Positions 9,172 to 17,927 of a stretch of 64,000 nucleotides of DNA are shown piece by piece (the stretch's first letter is position 1; each line of letters begins with the position of its first letter). The notes beneath the pieces are model-generated. The model was not told the origin of the DNA, did not search any database, and saw only the letters and a program-made list of their open reading frames with translations. The position numbers and the translations under genes were made by a program. This DNA is from an uncultured Faecalibacterium sp. (GTDB taxonomy: Bacteria; Bacillota; Clostridia; Oscillospirales; Ruminococcaceae): assembly GCA_934548045.1 (NCBI GenBank), contig CAKTEM010000002.1:104611-168610 (forward strand), written 5' to 3'.

Positions 9172-9731
9172 GCTTGCTCCCCCTCCTGCGGCATGGGCTT
9201 GGTGTATTTCCACAACAGGACCTTGCCGTGTTTGTACTGTTTTTTCAGGGTCAGGCCGCCCACCTCAGCCGGCAGGACGATGCCCGTCTCACTCTCGCAG
9301 AGGACGATGCCGCCGGGCGCGACGACCTTGTCCACTGCCGGAAGGATCGCTTCCAGCGTACCATTCCGGAACGGCGGATCCAGCAGAACGATGTCAAACT
9401 GCTCGTGGCAGGCCGAGAGATACCGCGCAGCCTCGCCGATATTGACCCGGCTGCGGTCGAACACGCCGCAGTTCTTACAGTTTTTCATCACGATGTTCAC
9501 CGCGTCGCGGTTCTCGTCCAGAAAGACGCATCGTGCCGCGCCGCGAGACAGGGCCTCGATGCCCAGTTGTCCGCTTCCAGCGTACAGATCCAGCACCCGT
9601 GCGCCGGGCAGGTCGAACTGGACGACGCTGAACATCGCTTCCTTTACCTGATCGAGGGTCGGACGGGTCACATCGGTGCCGGGCAGAGCTTCGAGCCGTC
9701 TGCCGCGAGCTTCTCCTGCAATTACACGCAT
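9168..9731 (-). CDS. rsmD: 16S rRNA m2G966 methyltransferase RsmD
   Basis: Methylates N2 of G966 in 16S rRNA. The 187-residue protein opens with MRVIAGEARGR, then RPTLDQVKEAMFS, the SAM motif VLDLYAGSGQLGIEALSRGA, and the catalytic LLDPPF tetrad region. All are diagnostic of RsmD. It starts at ATG 9731 with AAGGAGG upstream. It is often followed by coaD, but here a coiled-coil gene overlaps its stop codon. Confidence 0.96.
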   Translation of the reverse strand: MRVIAGEARGRRLEALPGTDVTRPTLDQVKEAMFSVVQFDLPGARVLDLYAGSGQLGIEALSRGAARCVFLDENRDAVNIVMKNCKNCGVFDRSRVNIGEAARYLSACHEQFDIVLLDPPFRNGTLEAILPAVDKVVAPGGIVLCESETGIVLPAEVGGLTLKKQYKHGKVLLWKYTKPMPQEGEQA

Positions 9732-9811
9732 GGGGTCAGCCTCCTTTATTTCTATCTCCGCCCTCCCGGAGAAGGACGGTCAAATGGTGTTTTTCTGCTT
9801 TGCATCTTTAT

Positions 9812-9840
9812 ATTATTGCTGGTATCCCCGTCATTGTCAA
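9812..9840 (-). promoter_or_regulatory. Promoter of rsmD
   Basis: On the minus strand a consensus -35 TTGACA (9835-9840) is followed after 17 bp by AATAAT (9812-9817), or after 19 bp by TAATAT. It faces away from the flavodoxin-gene promoter in the same gap. Confidence 0.55.
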
Positions 9841-9849
9841 GCCCGTTCC

Positions 9850-9878
9850 TTGCACCCCAGCCGACTTTATGCTAAAAT
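9850..9878 (+). promoter_or_regulatory. Promoter of the flavodoxin-fold reductase gene
   Basis: TTGCAC (9850-9855), 17-bp spacer, TAAAAT (9873-9878), ending 50 bp before the start codon at 9929. Confidence 0.6.
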
Positions 9879-9928
9879 CAGGTCAGTGCGCCGAGGGGAT
9901 TTCCGGCGCAGGAAGGAGAGTATTTACT

Positions 9929-10549
9929 ATGAAAGTTCTGCTCATCAACGGCAGCCCCCACGCAAAGGGCTGTACCTACACCGCCCTGTCGCTCGTTGCA
10001 AGCGAGCTGAACGCTGTCGGCATCGAGACCGAGATTCTGAATGTCGGCACCAAGCCTGTCGGCGGCTGCATCGGCTGCGGCGGCTGTGCCTCCGGCAATG
10101 GCTGTGTCTTCGGCGGCATCGTCAATGAGGCCATCGAGAAGGCAAAGACTGCCGACGCCTTTGTGTTCGGCAGCCCGGTCCACTATGCTTCTGCTTCCGG
10201 CAACATGACCAGCTTCATGGACCGGCTGTCCTACGCAGGCGGAAAGTATCTGGCCTACAAACCTGCCGCTATCTGCTGCTCTGCACGCCGCGCCGGAACC
10301 ACTACCACCCTCGACCAGCTGGTGAAGTATCCCCAGTTCTTCCACATGCCGCTGGTGAACGGTTCTTACTGGGCGATGGTGCATGGCTCCAACCCGGAGC
10401 AGGTGCTTCAGGATGAAGAGGGCTGTGCTGTCATGAAGGAGCTGGGCCGCAATATGGCATGGCTGCTCCAGTGCATCGAGGCCGGTAAAGCCGCAGGCAT
10501 CAATCACCCCGAGAATCCTCGCCGCCCCATGACGAATTTTATCCGGTGA
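9929..10549 (+). CDS. NADPH-dependent FMN reductase / flavodoxin-fold iron-sulfur flavoprotein
   Basis: A 206-residue flavodoxin-fold protein. It begins MKVLLINGSPHAKGCTYTAL, the FMN-phosphate loop, followed by GCIGCGGCASGNGC (about residues 49-62), a Cys pattern seen in the iron-sulfur flavoprotein / multimeric flavodoxin group. It then has a GSPVHYASASG flavin-contact loop. Reductase or electron-transfer function is likely; the natural substrate cannot be told. ATG 9929 has GGAAGGAGAG upstream. It stands alone between its own promoter and terminator. Confidence 0.88.
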   Translation: MKVLLINGSPHAKGCTYTALSLVASELNAVGIETEILNVGTKPVGGCIGCGGCASGNGCVFGGIVNEAIEKAKTADAFVFGSPVHYASASGNMTSFMDRLSYAGGKYLAYKPAAICCSARRAGTTTTLDQLVKYPQFFHMPLVNGSYWAMVHGSNPEQVLQDEEGCAVMKELGRNMAWLLQCIEAGKAAGINHPENPRRPMTNFIR

Positions 10550-10558
10550 TTTTCTTCC

Positions 10559-10585
10559 GCTCCCACTCCGGTGGGAGCTTTTTTT
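10559..10585 (+). terminator. Terminator of the flavodoxin-fold gene
   Basis: Perfect 8-bp stem GCTCCCAC/GTGGGAGC with a 4-base loop and seven T, ten bases after the stop codon. Confidence 0.93.
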
Positions 10586-10700
10586 ATTGGCTTTCTGAAT
10601 TTTTATTCAGAATCCGCTGAAATATCGGCTCAGAGCTTTTTTCGTTCACAACTTTGTGATAGGATATAAAATAAAGTATTGATGTCATGGAGAACAGGCG

Positions 10701-13088
10701 ATGGAACATTACGATTGGAACGACGGCTGGTTTTTCACCCCTACCTTTGACCCGGCGATCGTAAAGCCGGACTGCTCCGGGCTGGAGCTGGAGCCGGTGC
10801 GCATCCCCCACACCGTGAAAGTCCTGCCCTACAACTACTGCAACGAAAACGAGTACCAGCGGCTCTCGGGCTACCGACGGGAGTTTTTTGCCCCGAAGGA
10901 GTGGGAAGGCCGCACCGTTCTGCTCACCTTTGGAGCCGTTGCGCACGATGCCACCGTTTTCTGCAACGGGCGGCGTCTGTTCCATCACGCCTGCGGCTAC
11001 ACTGCTTTCACCGTTGACCTGACCGCCGCACTGCGCTTCGGCGAGAAGAATGTCGTCGCCATCCGGTGCGACAGCCGGGAAGATCTGAACATTCCACCCT
11101 TCGGCGGTCAGATCGACTATCTGACCTACGGCGGCATTTACCGCGCTGTTTCACTGGACATCAAAGAGCCTGCCTACCTGCGCGATATCTTCATTGAGGC
11201 AAAGGCAGAGGGCGATTTCCGCATTTACAGCTCCACCGTCGGCGAGACGGTCGGCTGTGCATTGCAGGCGGAGATCCGCAGCCCGGCCGGAAGCCGCGCG
11301 GTCTACACCGGCGAGCTGTCCATCCCCATCACCGGAACGCTGAACAGCGTCCATCCGTGGAGCATCGAGCATCCGTCGCTCTACACCCTGACCGTCCGGC
11401 TCATCCGCCCGGGAACGAACGGCCTGCCCGACCGGGTTCTGGACGAAAAAAGCACCCGGTTCGGCTTCCGGACCATCCAGTTCGTCGCTGGCGGCCTGTA
11501 CCTCAACGGCCAGCGCGTCAGCTTGCGTGGTCTGAATCGGCACCAGAGCCACGCCTATCAGGGCTACGCCATGCCCGACAGCATCCAGCGGCTGGACGCG
11601 CAGTTTTTGAAAAAGACGCTGGGCTGCAACGCCGTCCGCACCAGCCACTATCCGCAGAGCCCGGCCTTCCTCGATGCCTGCGACGAGATGGGCATCCTTG
11701 TGTTTGCCGAGATTCCCGGCTGGCAGTACATCGGCGACGAGTCGTGGAAAGCGCAGGCGTTGCAAAACTGCCGGGAGATGGTCTGCCAGTGCCGCAACCA
11801 CCCCAGCATCTTCCTGTGGGGCGTCCGCATCAACGGCAGTGCTGACGATGAAGCGTTCTACAAGCGCACCAACGAGGCCGTCCGCCGTCTCGACCCGACC
11901 CGGCCCACCGCCGGCGCGCGCATCTCCCGGAAGAGCCAGCTGCTCGAGGACGTCTACGCCTACAACGATTACTCCTACAATGGCCGTGGTGCCGCCTGTG
12001 AGCCCCGCGCGGCGGTCACGCCCGACATCCGCAAAGGCTACCTCATCAGTGAGTTCGGCGGACAGAAATTTCCGGCCAAGGCCTTTGACGATGAGCCGCA
12101 CCGTCTGGCGCAGGCGTTGCAGTATGCCGCCGTCCTGAACGACTCCATCGCCCAGCAGGGCAATGCCGGCAGTTTCGGCTGGTGCATGGCCGACTACAAC
12201 ACCCACCGGGAATTCGGCAGCGGCGACCGCATCTGCTATCACGGCGTGATGGACATGTTCCGGAACCCGAAACTCTCCGCCGCCGTCTATGCCAGCCAGA
12301 AAACGCCCCGTTCACCCTCGGATATCGTGTTGGAAGTCTCGTCCAGCATGGCTCTGGGCGACCATCCGGGTGGTTTTGCCGGTGCCTGCTGGGTGTTCAC
12401 CAACGCCGAGAGCATCCGGCTCTACCGTGGAAACGACTTTATCGCCGAGTTCTCGCCCGACCGCCGGGGCCGGTTTGCCGCCCTGCCCCATCCGCCGATT
12501 GAGATCTACGATTTCGTCGGCTCCCTCCTCGAAAAATACGAGGGGCTTGACCGCGCCCTTTCACCGCAGGTGGCCGCCATCCTGAACGAAATGCGCCGGA
12601 ACGAGCTGGAGTTGTCTCCCCTGTCCAAGGCCCGGATGCTGTCGCTCCGCCTGAACTGGAACGACCTGCTCCGGATGTACTATAAATATATCGGCGTGCT
12701 GGGCTGTCCGGCGTCGGTCTATCGGTTCGAGGCCGTCTGGCATGGCCGTGCCGTCAAGACGGTCATCAAGGAACCGGTGCAGAGCGTCCGTCTTGAGTGC
12801 GTCGTCCACAATCCGATTTTGACCGACGGCCCCACCTGGGATTGCGCCGCCGTCAGCCTGCGCGCCATCGACCAGAACGGCAACCTTCTGCCCTACTGCG
12901 GCGAGGCCGTCCAGCTGAGCGTGGAAGGCCCCGTCTCCATCCTCGGCCCCAGTGTCGTACCCCTGCGCGGCGGCATGGCTGGAACCTATCTCGCCACTAC
13001 CGGCGAGGCCGGACACGCTGTCCTCCACTGCAAGATGGAGGGTGCGCTGGACACCGAAGCGACGCTGACCATCCGCAAACGGGATTAA
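10701..13088 (+). CDS. Glycoside hydrolase family 2 protein with substituted acid/base residue
   Basis: A 795-residue cytoplasmic GH2 relative (beta-galactosidase/glucuronidase type), without signal peptide. Order of domains: sugar-binding jelly roll (about 1-150, with GYRREFF and LTYGGIYR), immunoglobulin-like linker (about 155-255), TIM barrel (about 255-560, with LNGQRVSLRGLNRHQ and RTSHYPQSP), and C-terminal beta domains including an Ig-like repeat near 690-790. The nucleophile Glu451 is present in SEFGG. The usual acid/base Glu after the Asn is Gly379 (RINGS, where relatives have N-E). The reading frame is intact. Either activity is lost or altered, or another residue substitutes. Monocistronic. 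Confidence 0.88.
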   Translation: MEHYDWNDGWFFTPTFDPAIVKPDCSGLELEPVRIPHTVKVLPYNYCNENEYQRLSGYRREFFAPKEWEGRTVLLTFGAVAHDATVFCNGRRLFHHACGYTAFTVDLTAALRFGEKNVVAIRCDSREDLNIPPFGGQIDYLTYGGIYRAVSLDIKEPAYLRDIFIEAKAEGDFRIYSSTVGETVGCALQAEIRSPAGSRAVYTGELSIPITGTLNSVHPWSIEHPSLYTLTVRLIRPGTNGLPDRVLDEKSTRFGFRTIQFVAGGLYLNGQRVSLRGLNRHQSHAYQGYAMPDSIQRLDAQFLKKTLGCNAVRTSHYPQSPAFLDACDEMGILVFAEIPGWQYIGDESWKAQALQNCREMVCQCRNHPSIFLWGVRINGSADDEAFYKRTNEAVRRLDPTRPTAGARISRKSQLLEDVYAYNDYSYNGRGAACEPRAAVTPDIRKGYLISEFGGQKFPAKAFDDEPHRLAQALQYAAVLNDSIAQQGNAGSFGWCMADYNTHREFGSGDRICYHGVMDMFRNPKLSAAVYASQKTPRSPSDIVLEVSSSMALGDHPGGFAGACWVFTNAESIRLYRGNDFIAEFSPDRRGRFAALPHPPIEIYDFVGSLLEKYEGLDRALSPQVAAILNEMRRNELELSPLSKARMLSLRLNWNDLLRMYYKYIGVLGCPASVYRFEAVWHGRAVKTVIKEPVQSVRLECVVHNPILTDGPTWDCAAVSLRAIDQNGNLLPYCGEAVQLSVEGPVSILGPSVVPLRGGMAGTYLATTGEAGHAVLHCKMEGALDTEATLTIRKRD

Positions 13089-13218
13089 ATTTCGTCCTTT
13101 TACAACAGATTTGCACTCTGTTCAAAGTTTTATCATGGTTGGATGATATTCTAGGACACGAAGAACAACGACACGGCATTGATCCGCTGATACTCGTCGA
13201 TAAAGGAATGATATCTCT

Positions 13219-13614
13219 ATGAAAGAAAAATTTCGCCGTTTTATGATCGGCCGCTATGGCACCGATGGTCTGAATCAGTTTTTGAGCATCCTGTCTCTGG
13301 TTCTCATCCTGCTTGCTCTGCTGTTCCGGAACTCGTTCCTGACCCTGCTCGGCATTATTCCGCTGGGTCTGTGCTACTACCGCTCCCTGAGCCGGAATAT
13401 CTCCAAACGCACCGAGGAGAACTATCAGTTCTACAACCTCAAAGACCGCATCACTAATAAGATCAACGGCCTGAAAGACCAGTGGGCGAACCGGAAGCTC
13501 TACCACTACTACCGCTGCCCTCAGTGCCGTCAGAAGCTGCGTGTGCCGCGTGGACGCGGCCGCATCCAGATCTCCTGCCCTCGCTGCGGCACCCAGTTCA
13601 TCAAGAAGAGCTGA
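13219..13614 (+). CDS. Membrane protein with C-terminal zinc ribbon
   Basis: 131 residues. A basic N-terminus is followed by two hydrophobic segments (about 19-38 and 41-55) with a short turn, then a charged linker and a zinc ribbon made of CPQC and CPRC knuckles about 22 residues apart. The protein therefore presents a zinc ribbon at the cytoplasmic face. It is followed three bases later by a DUF5685 gene and then by a J-domain gene on the same strand. Function is unknown. The start ATG 13219 has AAAGGAATG upstream. Confidence 0.82.
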   Translation: MKEKFRRFMIGRYGTDGLNQFLSILSLVLILLALLFRNSFLTLLGIIPLGLCYYRSLSRNISKRTEENYQFYNLKDRITNKINGLKDQWANRKLYHYYRCPQCRQKLRVPRGRGRIQISCPRCGTQFIKKS

Positions 13615-13617
13615 GCC

Positions 13618-14460
13618 ATGTTCGGTTATGTGATACCCAATCAGGCCGCGCTCTCGCCCGAGGCACAGGCACGTTACCGCACCGCCTACTGTGGGCTCTG
13701 CCGCCGCATCGGTGCTTTGCACGGCCTGCGCGGTCGGCTGACGTTGAGCTATGACCTGACCTTTCTGAACCTGCTCCTTTCCAGCCTGTACGAGGGCGAA
13801 AGCGAGTGCATCCGGGGCTCTTCCCACTGCCCGGTGCATCCCATCCGGAAGACCAACTGGCGTTCCAGCGCACCGACCGATTACTGTGCCGATCTTAGCG
13901 TTGCGCTCCACTACTACAACGCCGAGGATAAGTGGAAGGACGACCACAGCCTCATCGGGCTTGGGTTCGAGAAGATGCTTGCTGACCCGACGAAAGCTGC
14001 TGCCAGCCGCTGGCCGCGCCAGTGCAACGCTATCCGCGCCTGTCTCGACAAGCTGGCCGAGTACGAAGCCGCCGGGAGTGAAGACCTCGACGCTGTATCC
14101 GGCTGTTTTGGTGACCTGATGGCGGAGCTGTTCGATTATCAGCAGGACCACTGGTCGCCAGAGCTGCGGAACATCGGGTTCCACCTCGGGAAGTACATCT
14201 ACCTGTTGGACGCTTACGACGACCTCGAGCGTGACAAGTGCAAAGGCAGCTACAACCCGTTGAAGACCCTCAGCGAGCAGCCCGGCTACGAGGACGAGAT
14301 GAAAGAGATCTTCGAGCTGCTGCTTGGCAGCTGCGCCCGGAGCTTTGAGCGTCTGCCCTGCGTGGAGGATGTCGACCTGCTCCGGAACATCCTGTACTCC
14401 GGCGTGTGGCTCAAATACAACTGCAAAAATGCCAAGCGCGAAAAAAATTCCGCCCAGTGA
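13618..14460 (+). CDS. DUF5685-family protein
   Basis: 280 residues, recognised as DUF5685 by its start MFGYVIPNQ, the CGLCRRIG motif near residue 25, and a helical body rich in Asp/Tyr pairs (YDLTF, YLLDAYDDLERD). Cys residues near 25, 28, 64 and 71 could bind metal. The all-helical fold with YDDLERD recalls prenyltransferase-like or phycobilin-lyase-like bundles, but that is only impression. It starts three bases after the zinc-ribbon gene, so the two are almost certainly cotranscribed. No function is known to me. Confidence 0.82.
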   Translation: MFGYVIPNQAALSPEAQARYRTAYCGLCRRIGALHGLRGRLTLSYDLTFLNLLLSSLYEGESECIRGSSHCPVHPIRKTNWRSSAPTDYCADLSVALHYYNAEDKWKDDHSLIGLGFEKMLADPTKAAASRWPRQCNAIRACLDKLAEYEAAGSEDLDAVSGCFGDLMAELFDYQQDHWSPELRNIGFHLGKYIYLLDAYDDLERDKCKGSYNPLKTLSEQPGYEDEMKEIFELLLGSCARSFERLPCVEDVDLLRNILYSGVWLKYNCKNAKREKNSAQ

Positions 14461-14482
14461 GGTGGATATTTTTTCGTTTTGC

Positions 14483-14511
14483 TTGATTTTTAGGATACAG
14501 TCCGGTAGACT
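14483..14511 (+). promoter_or_regulatory. Internal promoter before the J-domain gene
   Basis: TTGATT (14483-14488), 17-bp spacer, TAGACT (14506-14511). A 7-bp perfect hairpin GTGCGGC-AGG-GCCGCAC (14522-14538) follows in the 5' leader, without a T run. Confidence 0.5.
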
Positions 14512-14566
14512 AGAAGATACTGTGCGGCAGGGCCGCACCACTAGAGAGATGTGAGGAAGTAGATCC

Positions 14567-15310
14567 ATGAGAGATCCTTATGAGGTGCTGGGTATCCAGC
14601 GCGGCGCAAGCGATGAAGAGATCAAAAAGGCATACCGCGCCAAATGCAAACGTTGGCATCCTGACCTGAACCCCAACGACCCGACGGCGGAAGAGCACTT
14701 CAAAGAGGTGCAGGCCGCTTATGATGCCATCACCAAGGGCGATACCGGCCCCCAGATGAATGGCGGCTACGGTCAGCAGGGTTATTACAATAATCCCTAT
14801 GGCAGTTACCAGCAGCAGAGCTACGGCCAGCAGAACGGCTACAACAGCGGTTTCGATGGCTTTGACGGTTTCGACCCGTTTGGTTTCGGCTTTGGTTTTG
14901 GCGGCTATCAGCAGCAGGGCGGCGCAAGCTATTCCAGTTCGGACAGCCCCGAAATGCAGGCTGCGCGGAACTTCGTTGCCAGCGGACGGTATGCCGAGGC
15001 GCGCCGCGTCCTTGACGGGATGAACAGCCGGAGTGCGCGGTGGTATTATCTCTCCTCTCTGGCGAATCAAGGTCTGGGCAAGAGCATCGACGCCTTGCAG
15101 GACGCACGCCGTGCCGTTCAGCTTGACCCCAACAACACCGAATACCAGATGCACCTGCGCCGGATGCAGAATCCCGGCCAGACCTACCGCACCCAGACCA
15201 CCTATGCACAGCCGGGCGGTATCCTCCGCTGGTGCTGGAGCATGATTTTGCTGAATCTGCTCTGTAACTGCTGTTGTGGCGGCGGTCGCTTCTTCTATCG
15301 GCCCTTCTAA
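14567..15310 (+). CDS. J-domain protein with low-complexity linker, TPR-like region and membrane tail
   Basis: 247 residues. An N-terminal J domain has the HPD triad at 31-33 (KRWHPDLN), so it should stimulate a DnaK-type chaperone. Residues about 60-125 are a Gly/Tyr/Gln/Asn/Phe-rich low-complexity stretch of prion-like composition. Residues about 127-190 look like TPR helices. The C-terminus has a hydrophobic segment followed by CNCCCGGG and an aromatic tail. It lacks DnaJ zinc fingers and the client-binding domain, so it is a specialised co-chaperone, probably membrane-tethered. It follows DUF5685 by 106 bp. Confidence 0.87.
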   Translation: MRDPYEVLGIQRGASDEEIKKAYRAKCKRWHPDLNPNDPTAEEHFKEVQAAYDAITKGDTGPQMNGGYGQQGYYNNPYGSYQQQSYGQQNGYNSGFDGFDGFDPFGFGFGFGGYQQQGGASYSSSDSPEMQAARNFVASGRYAEARRVLDGMNSRSARWYYLSSLANQGLGKSIDALQDARRAVQLDPNNTEYQMHLRRMQNPGQTYRTQTTYAQPGGILRWCWSMILLNLLCNCCCGGGRFFYRPF

Positions 15311-15327
15311 ATAAAACAAATATCAAG

Positions 15328-15372
15328 ACGACCAGAGCTTCCTGCTGCAAGGCACTTCGCTCTGGTCGTTTT
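15328..15372 (+). terminator. Terminator after the J-domain gene
   Basis: An 11-bp perfect stem ACGACCAGAGC (15328-15338) with GCTCTGGTCGT (15359-15369), followed by a short T run. Confidence 0.8.
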
Positions 15373-15376
15373 CTCA

Positions 15377-15421
15377 TACAAAAATCCCATGTCCGTACGA
15401 TAATGTGCAGACACGGGATTT
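15377..15421 (-). terminator. Terminator of the secreted-protein gene
   Basis: On the minus strand AAATCCCGTGTC pairs with GACATGGGATTT (one G-U) and runs into T residues, twelve bases after the stop. Confidence 0.82.
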
Positions 15422-15432
15422 GTTGCTATTCT

Positions 15433-16434
15433 TTACTTGATGACGATGGTTCTGGTGATTTTGGTGGTGGAGTAGTTGCCCTTGACTGTTGCGACCTCGG
15501 TATACTTGCCCGGTGCAGTCGGGAAGGTACTGCTCTTCTTATTGAAGAGGCCGGACAGGAAGCTGCCGTCGCCCTTCTGATAGGTGCAGGTCACATTTCC
15601 ATCCGTAACGATGGTGCCGTTATCATCCAGAACCGCCGCGCCGTTGAAGTTTGCGGCTTCCTCGACGGTCAGCGTCTCAGGCAGGTCGCTCGCCCAGTAG
15701 AGGCGGACGCCCTCGGTCTTCGGCTTGATCTTAAACATCGCAACGCCTGCGGTGTTCATATCGCCGGACTCCAACGCCACCGCACCGGCAACGTAACCGC
15801 CTGCATCCACCGGCTGTTCATCCAGATAAATGCGGCTCGCCACGCCCTTGGGCAGGAACTTGCGGATCAGTTCGACCGCCAGTTTCAGGCCGGTCGAGAC
15901 GTCTTTCAGGGTCGGCATATAGAACTTGAGGGTATCCATGACCGAGACGACTTCGTCCGCGACCCGAAGCAGAACTTCGACATCGTTGCCGTCGATGAGC
16001 TGTTTCAGGTAGTAGTAGACGTTGAACTCCTCTTCCTGGTCGGGTGTCTTGGACATCTTTCTCGGGAGCGGAACCATTTTGAGCAGGGTGCGGATCTTAT
16101 CCGACAGCACCAGCGTGACATAACCCTTTGCCGAGCCGCTGGTGCCGATGATGACACCGATGTACTGGGTATCCGCCGGTTTGGTCTCCACGCTGAGGGT
16201 GAACGGCGAACCGTAGACCAGGTCACCCTCAGCCTTCAGGCGGATAGAGACTGCACTGTTCTGTGTTTCCACATCTGCGGCATCGTCCGCGCTGTCGGTC
16301 TCGACTGCTTCGACGCTCGTCACAGCTTCGGTTTCATCGGAGCCGGACGCCGCCATTGCCGGCGTCGCGAGGATACTCAGGCTCAGAATTGCTGCCATCA
16401 GCAGCGAGATCATGCGTTTGGCCTTCATCTTCAT
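15433..16434 (-). CDS. Secreted protein of unknown function
   Basis: 333 residues with a clear Sec signal peptide (MKMKAKR, hydrophobic core 8-24, cleavage after TPAMA around residue 28). An acidic linker (about 30-60, Glu/Asp/Ser/Thr-rich) leads into a beta-rich extracellular portion with a helical central part (KFYMPTLKDVSTGLKLAVELIRKF, described here only in pieces near residues 170-195). A PGKYTEVATVKGNYS end resembles an Ig-like strand pattern. No catalytic or anchoring motif (no LPxTG, no SLH) is seen. I do not recognise the family. Confidence 0.72.
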   Translation of the reverse strand: MKMKAKRMISLLMAAILSLSILATPAMAASGSDETEAVTSVEAVETDSADDAADVETQNSAVSIRLKAEGDLVYGSPFTLSVETKPADTQYIGVIIGTSGSAKGYVTLVLSDKIRTLLKMVPLPRKMSKTPDQEEEFNVYYYLKQLIDGNDVEVLLRVADEVVSVMDTLKFYMPTLKDVSTGLKLAVELIRKFLPKGVASRIYLDEQPVDAGGYVAGAVALESGDMNTAGVAMFKIKPKTEGVRLYWASDLPETLTVEEAANFNGAAVLDDNGTIVTDGNVTCTYQKGDGSFLSGLFNKKSSTFPTAPGKYTEVATVKGNYSTTKITRTIVIK

Positions 16435-16567
16435 TCTGACAGACCTCCTGTTATTTTCTTGGCTTAATTCTACCGCAAAGCGAGCTTTCGGTCAATAACG
16501 GGATTCAAGTCGTTCAATTTTTCAAACTATTTCTTAGCCCGAAACCGCTTGATGTAGTGGCGGAGAC

Positions 16568-16616
16568 AAAAAGTACCTTCTCCCCAAACCATCATCTGGT
16601 TCATGAGAGAAGGCAC
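16568..16616 (-). terminator. Terminator of the serC-serA operon
   Basis: On the minus strand GTGCCTTCTC pairs with GAGAAGGTAC around a nested small hairpin and is followed by five T. Confidence 0.82.
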
Positions 16617-16637
16617 TTCTACTTTATATATTAGTAT

Positions 16638-17798
16638 TTACAGGATGCGCACACGGATGACCGCCGGGATGGCCGACAGCTTTTCGGCCAGAGCCTTATC
16701 GACTGCGCCGGTGGCGTCCAGCATGGTGTAAGCCATGTTCTTTTTGCTCTTGTTCACCATGTTCTCGATGTTCAGACCAGCCTCGGTGGTGAGGGCGGTG
16801 ATCTGGCTGATCATGCCCGGCTCGTTCTTGTGGATGATGCAGATGCGCTTACCGCCTGCACGCGGCTGATGTACCTCCGGCATGTTGACCGAGTGGGTGA
16901 TGTTGCCGTTCTTGAGATAATCACTGATCTCCTGTGCGGCCATGACGGCGCAGTTGTCCTCGGCTTCAGGGGTCGATGCACCAAGATGGGGCGTGCAGAT
17001 GACGCCCGGCTTGCCCAGCAGAGCCTCGGTCGGGAAGTCGGTCATGTAACCGGAGACCTTGCCGGTCTCGAGGGCTTCCAACAGAGCCGACGTATTCACC
17101 AGCTCACCGCGAGCGTAGTTCAGGATCTTTACGCCGTCCTTGCAGAGTGCCAGCGTCTGTGCGTTGATGGTATCTTTGGTGGTCGGCAGGTACGGAACGT
17201 GGATGGTGATGTAGTCGCAGAGCGGAAGCATATCGTTCAGGTTGACGCAGTGGTGCACCTGACTGCTCAGGTTCCATGCGGCGTCGATGGAGATGTAGGG
17301 GTCGTAGCCATAGACTTCCATACCCAGCGCGATGGCGCAGTTGGCGACACGGGAACCGATGGCACCCAAGCCGATAACGCCCAGCGTCTTACCCTTGATC
17401 TCGTTGCCGACGAACTGCTTTTTGCCCTTTTCCACGCTCTTTGCCATGGCCGGGTCCCCAGTAAGGCCCTGCGTCCACTGCGCAGCTGCTGCAACATTTC
17501 GGCTGCCTGCGATAAGCATACCGATGACCAGTTCCGCGACAGCGTTTGCGTTCGCGCCCGGCGTATTGAAAACCACGATGCCTTGCTCACTGCAGCGGTC
17601 GAGTGGAATGTTGTTCACACCGGCACCGGCACGGGCAATTGCCAGCAGGTTGTCGTTAAACGTGGTGTTCAGCAGGTCAGCACTGCGAACCAGAATACCG
17701 TCCGGAGCCTCGGCATCCACCGAGACATCAAACAGGTTTTTGGGCAGCTTTGCCAAGCCCACCGGGCTGATGGCGTTCAGAGTCTTTATCGTAAACAT
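16638..17798 (-). CDS. serA: D-3-phosphoglycerate dehydrogenase SerA
   Basis: Oxidises 3-phosphoglycerate to 3-phosphohydroxypyruvate with NAD+, the first step of serine synthesis. The 386-residue short form carries the Rossmann motif GLGAIGSRVANCA, YDPYIS, the substrate/catalytic Arg and His regions (NYARGELVN, TPHLGAST), and an ACT domain at the C-terminus (RICIIHKNEPGMI onward), the likely serine-sensing module. ATG 17798 has AGAAGGGG upstream. It follows serC on the same strand with a 128-bp gap that contains a dispersed repeat. Confidence 0.95.
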   Translation of the reverse strand: MFTIKTLNAISPVGLAKLPKNLFDVSVDAEAPDGILVRSADLLNTTFNDNLLAIARAGAGVNNIPLDRCSEQGIVVFNTPGANANAVAELVIGMLIAGSRNVAAAAQWTQGLTGDPAMAKSVEKGKKQFVGNEIKGKTLGVIGLGAIGSRVANCAIALGMEVYGYDPYISIDAAWNLSSQVHHCVNLNDMLPLCDYITIHVPYLPTTKDTINAQTLALCKDGVKILNYARGELVNTSALLEALETGKVSGYMTDFPTEALLGKPGVICTPHLGASTPEAEDNCAVMAAQEISDYLKNGNITHSVNMPEVHQPRAGGKRICIIHKNEPGMISQITALTTEAGLNIENMVNKSKKNMAYTMLDATGAVDKALAEKLSAIPAVIRVRIL

Positions 17799-17872
17799 AT
17801 CTAATACCCCTTCTATACTTTCAATAGGAGACAAGGCCCGGCTGTTTTTGTTTTACGCAGAACCAATACCGG

Positions 17873-17927
17873 CTTGCCAATGGCTCTCCCTTTGGGAGAG
17901 CTGGCTGCGAAGCAGACTGAGAGGGCT
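17873..17927 (-). repeat. Dispersed palindromic repeat, copy 1 (between serC and serA)
   Basis: On the minus strand: AGCCCTCTCAGTC, small hairpin CTGC-TTC-GCAG, CAGCTCTCCC-AAA-GGGAGAGCC. It begins at the stop codon of serC and lies inside the operon. Confidence 0.8.
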
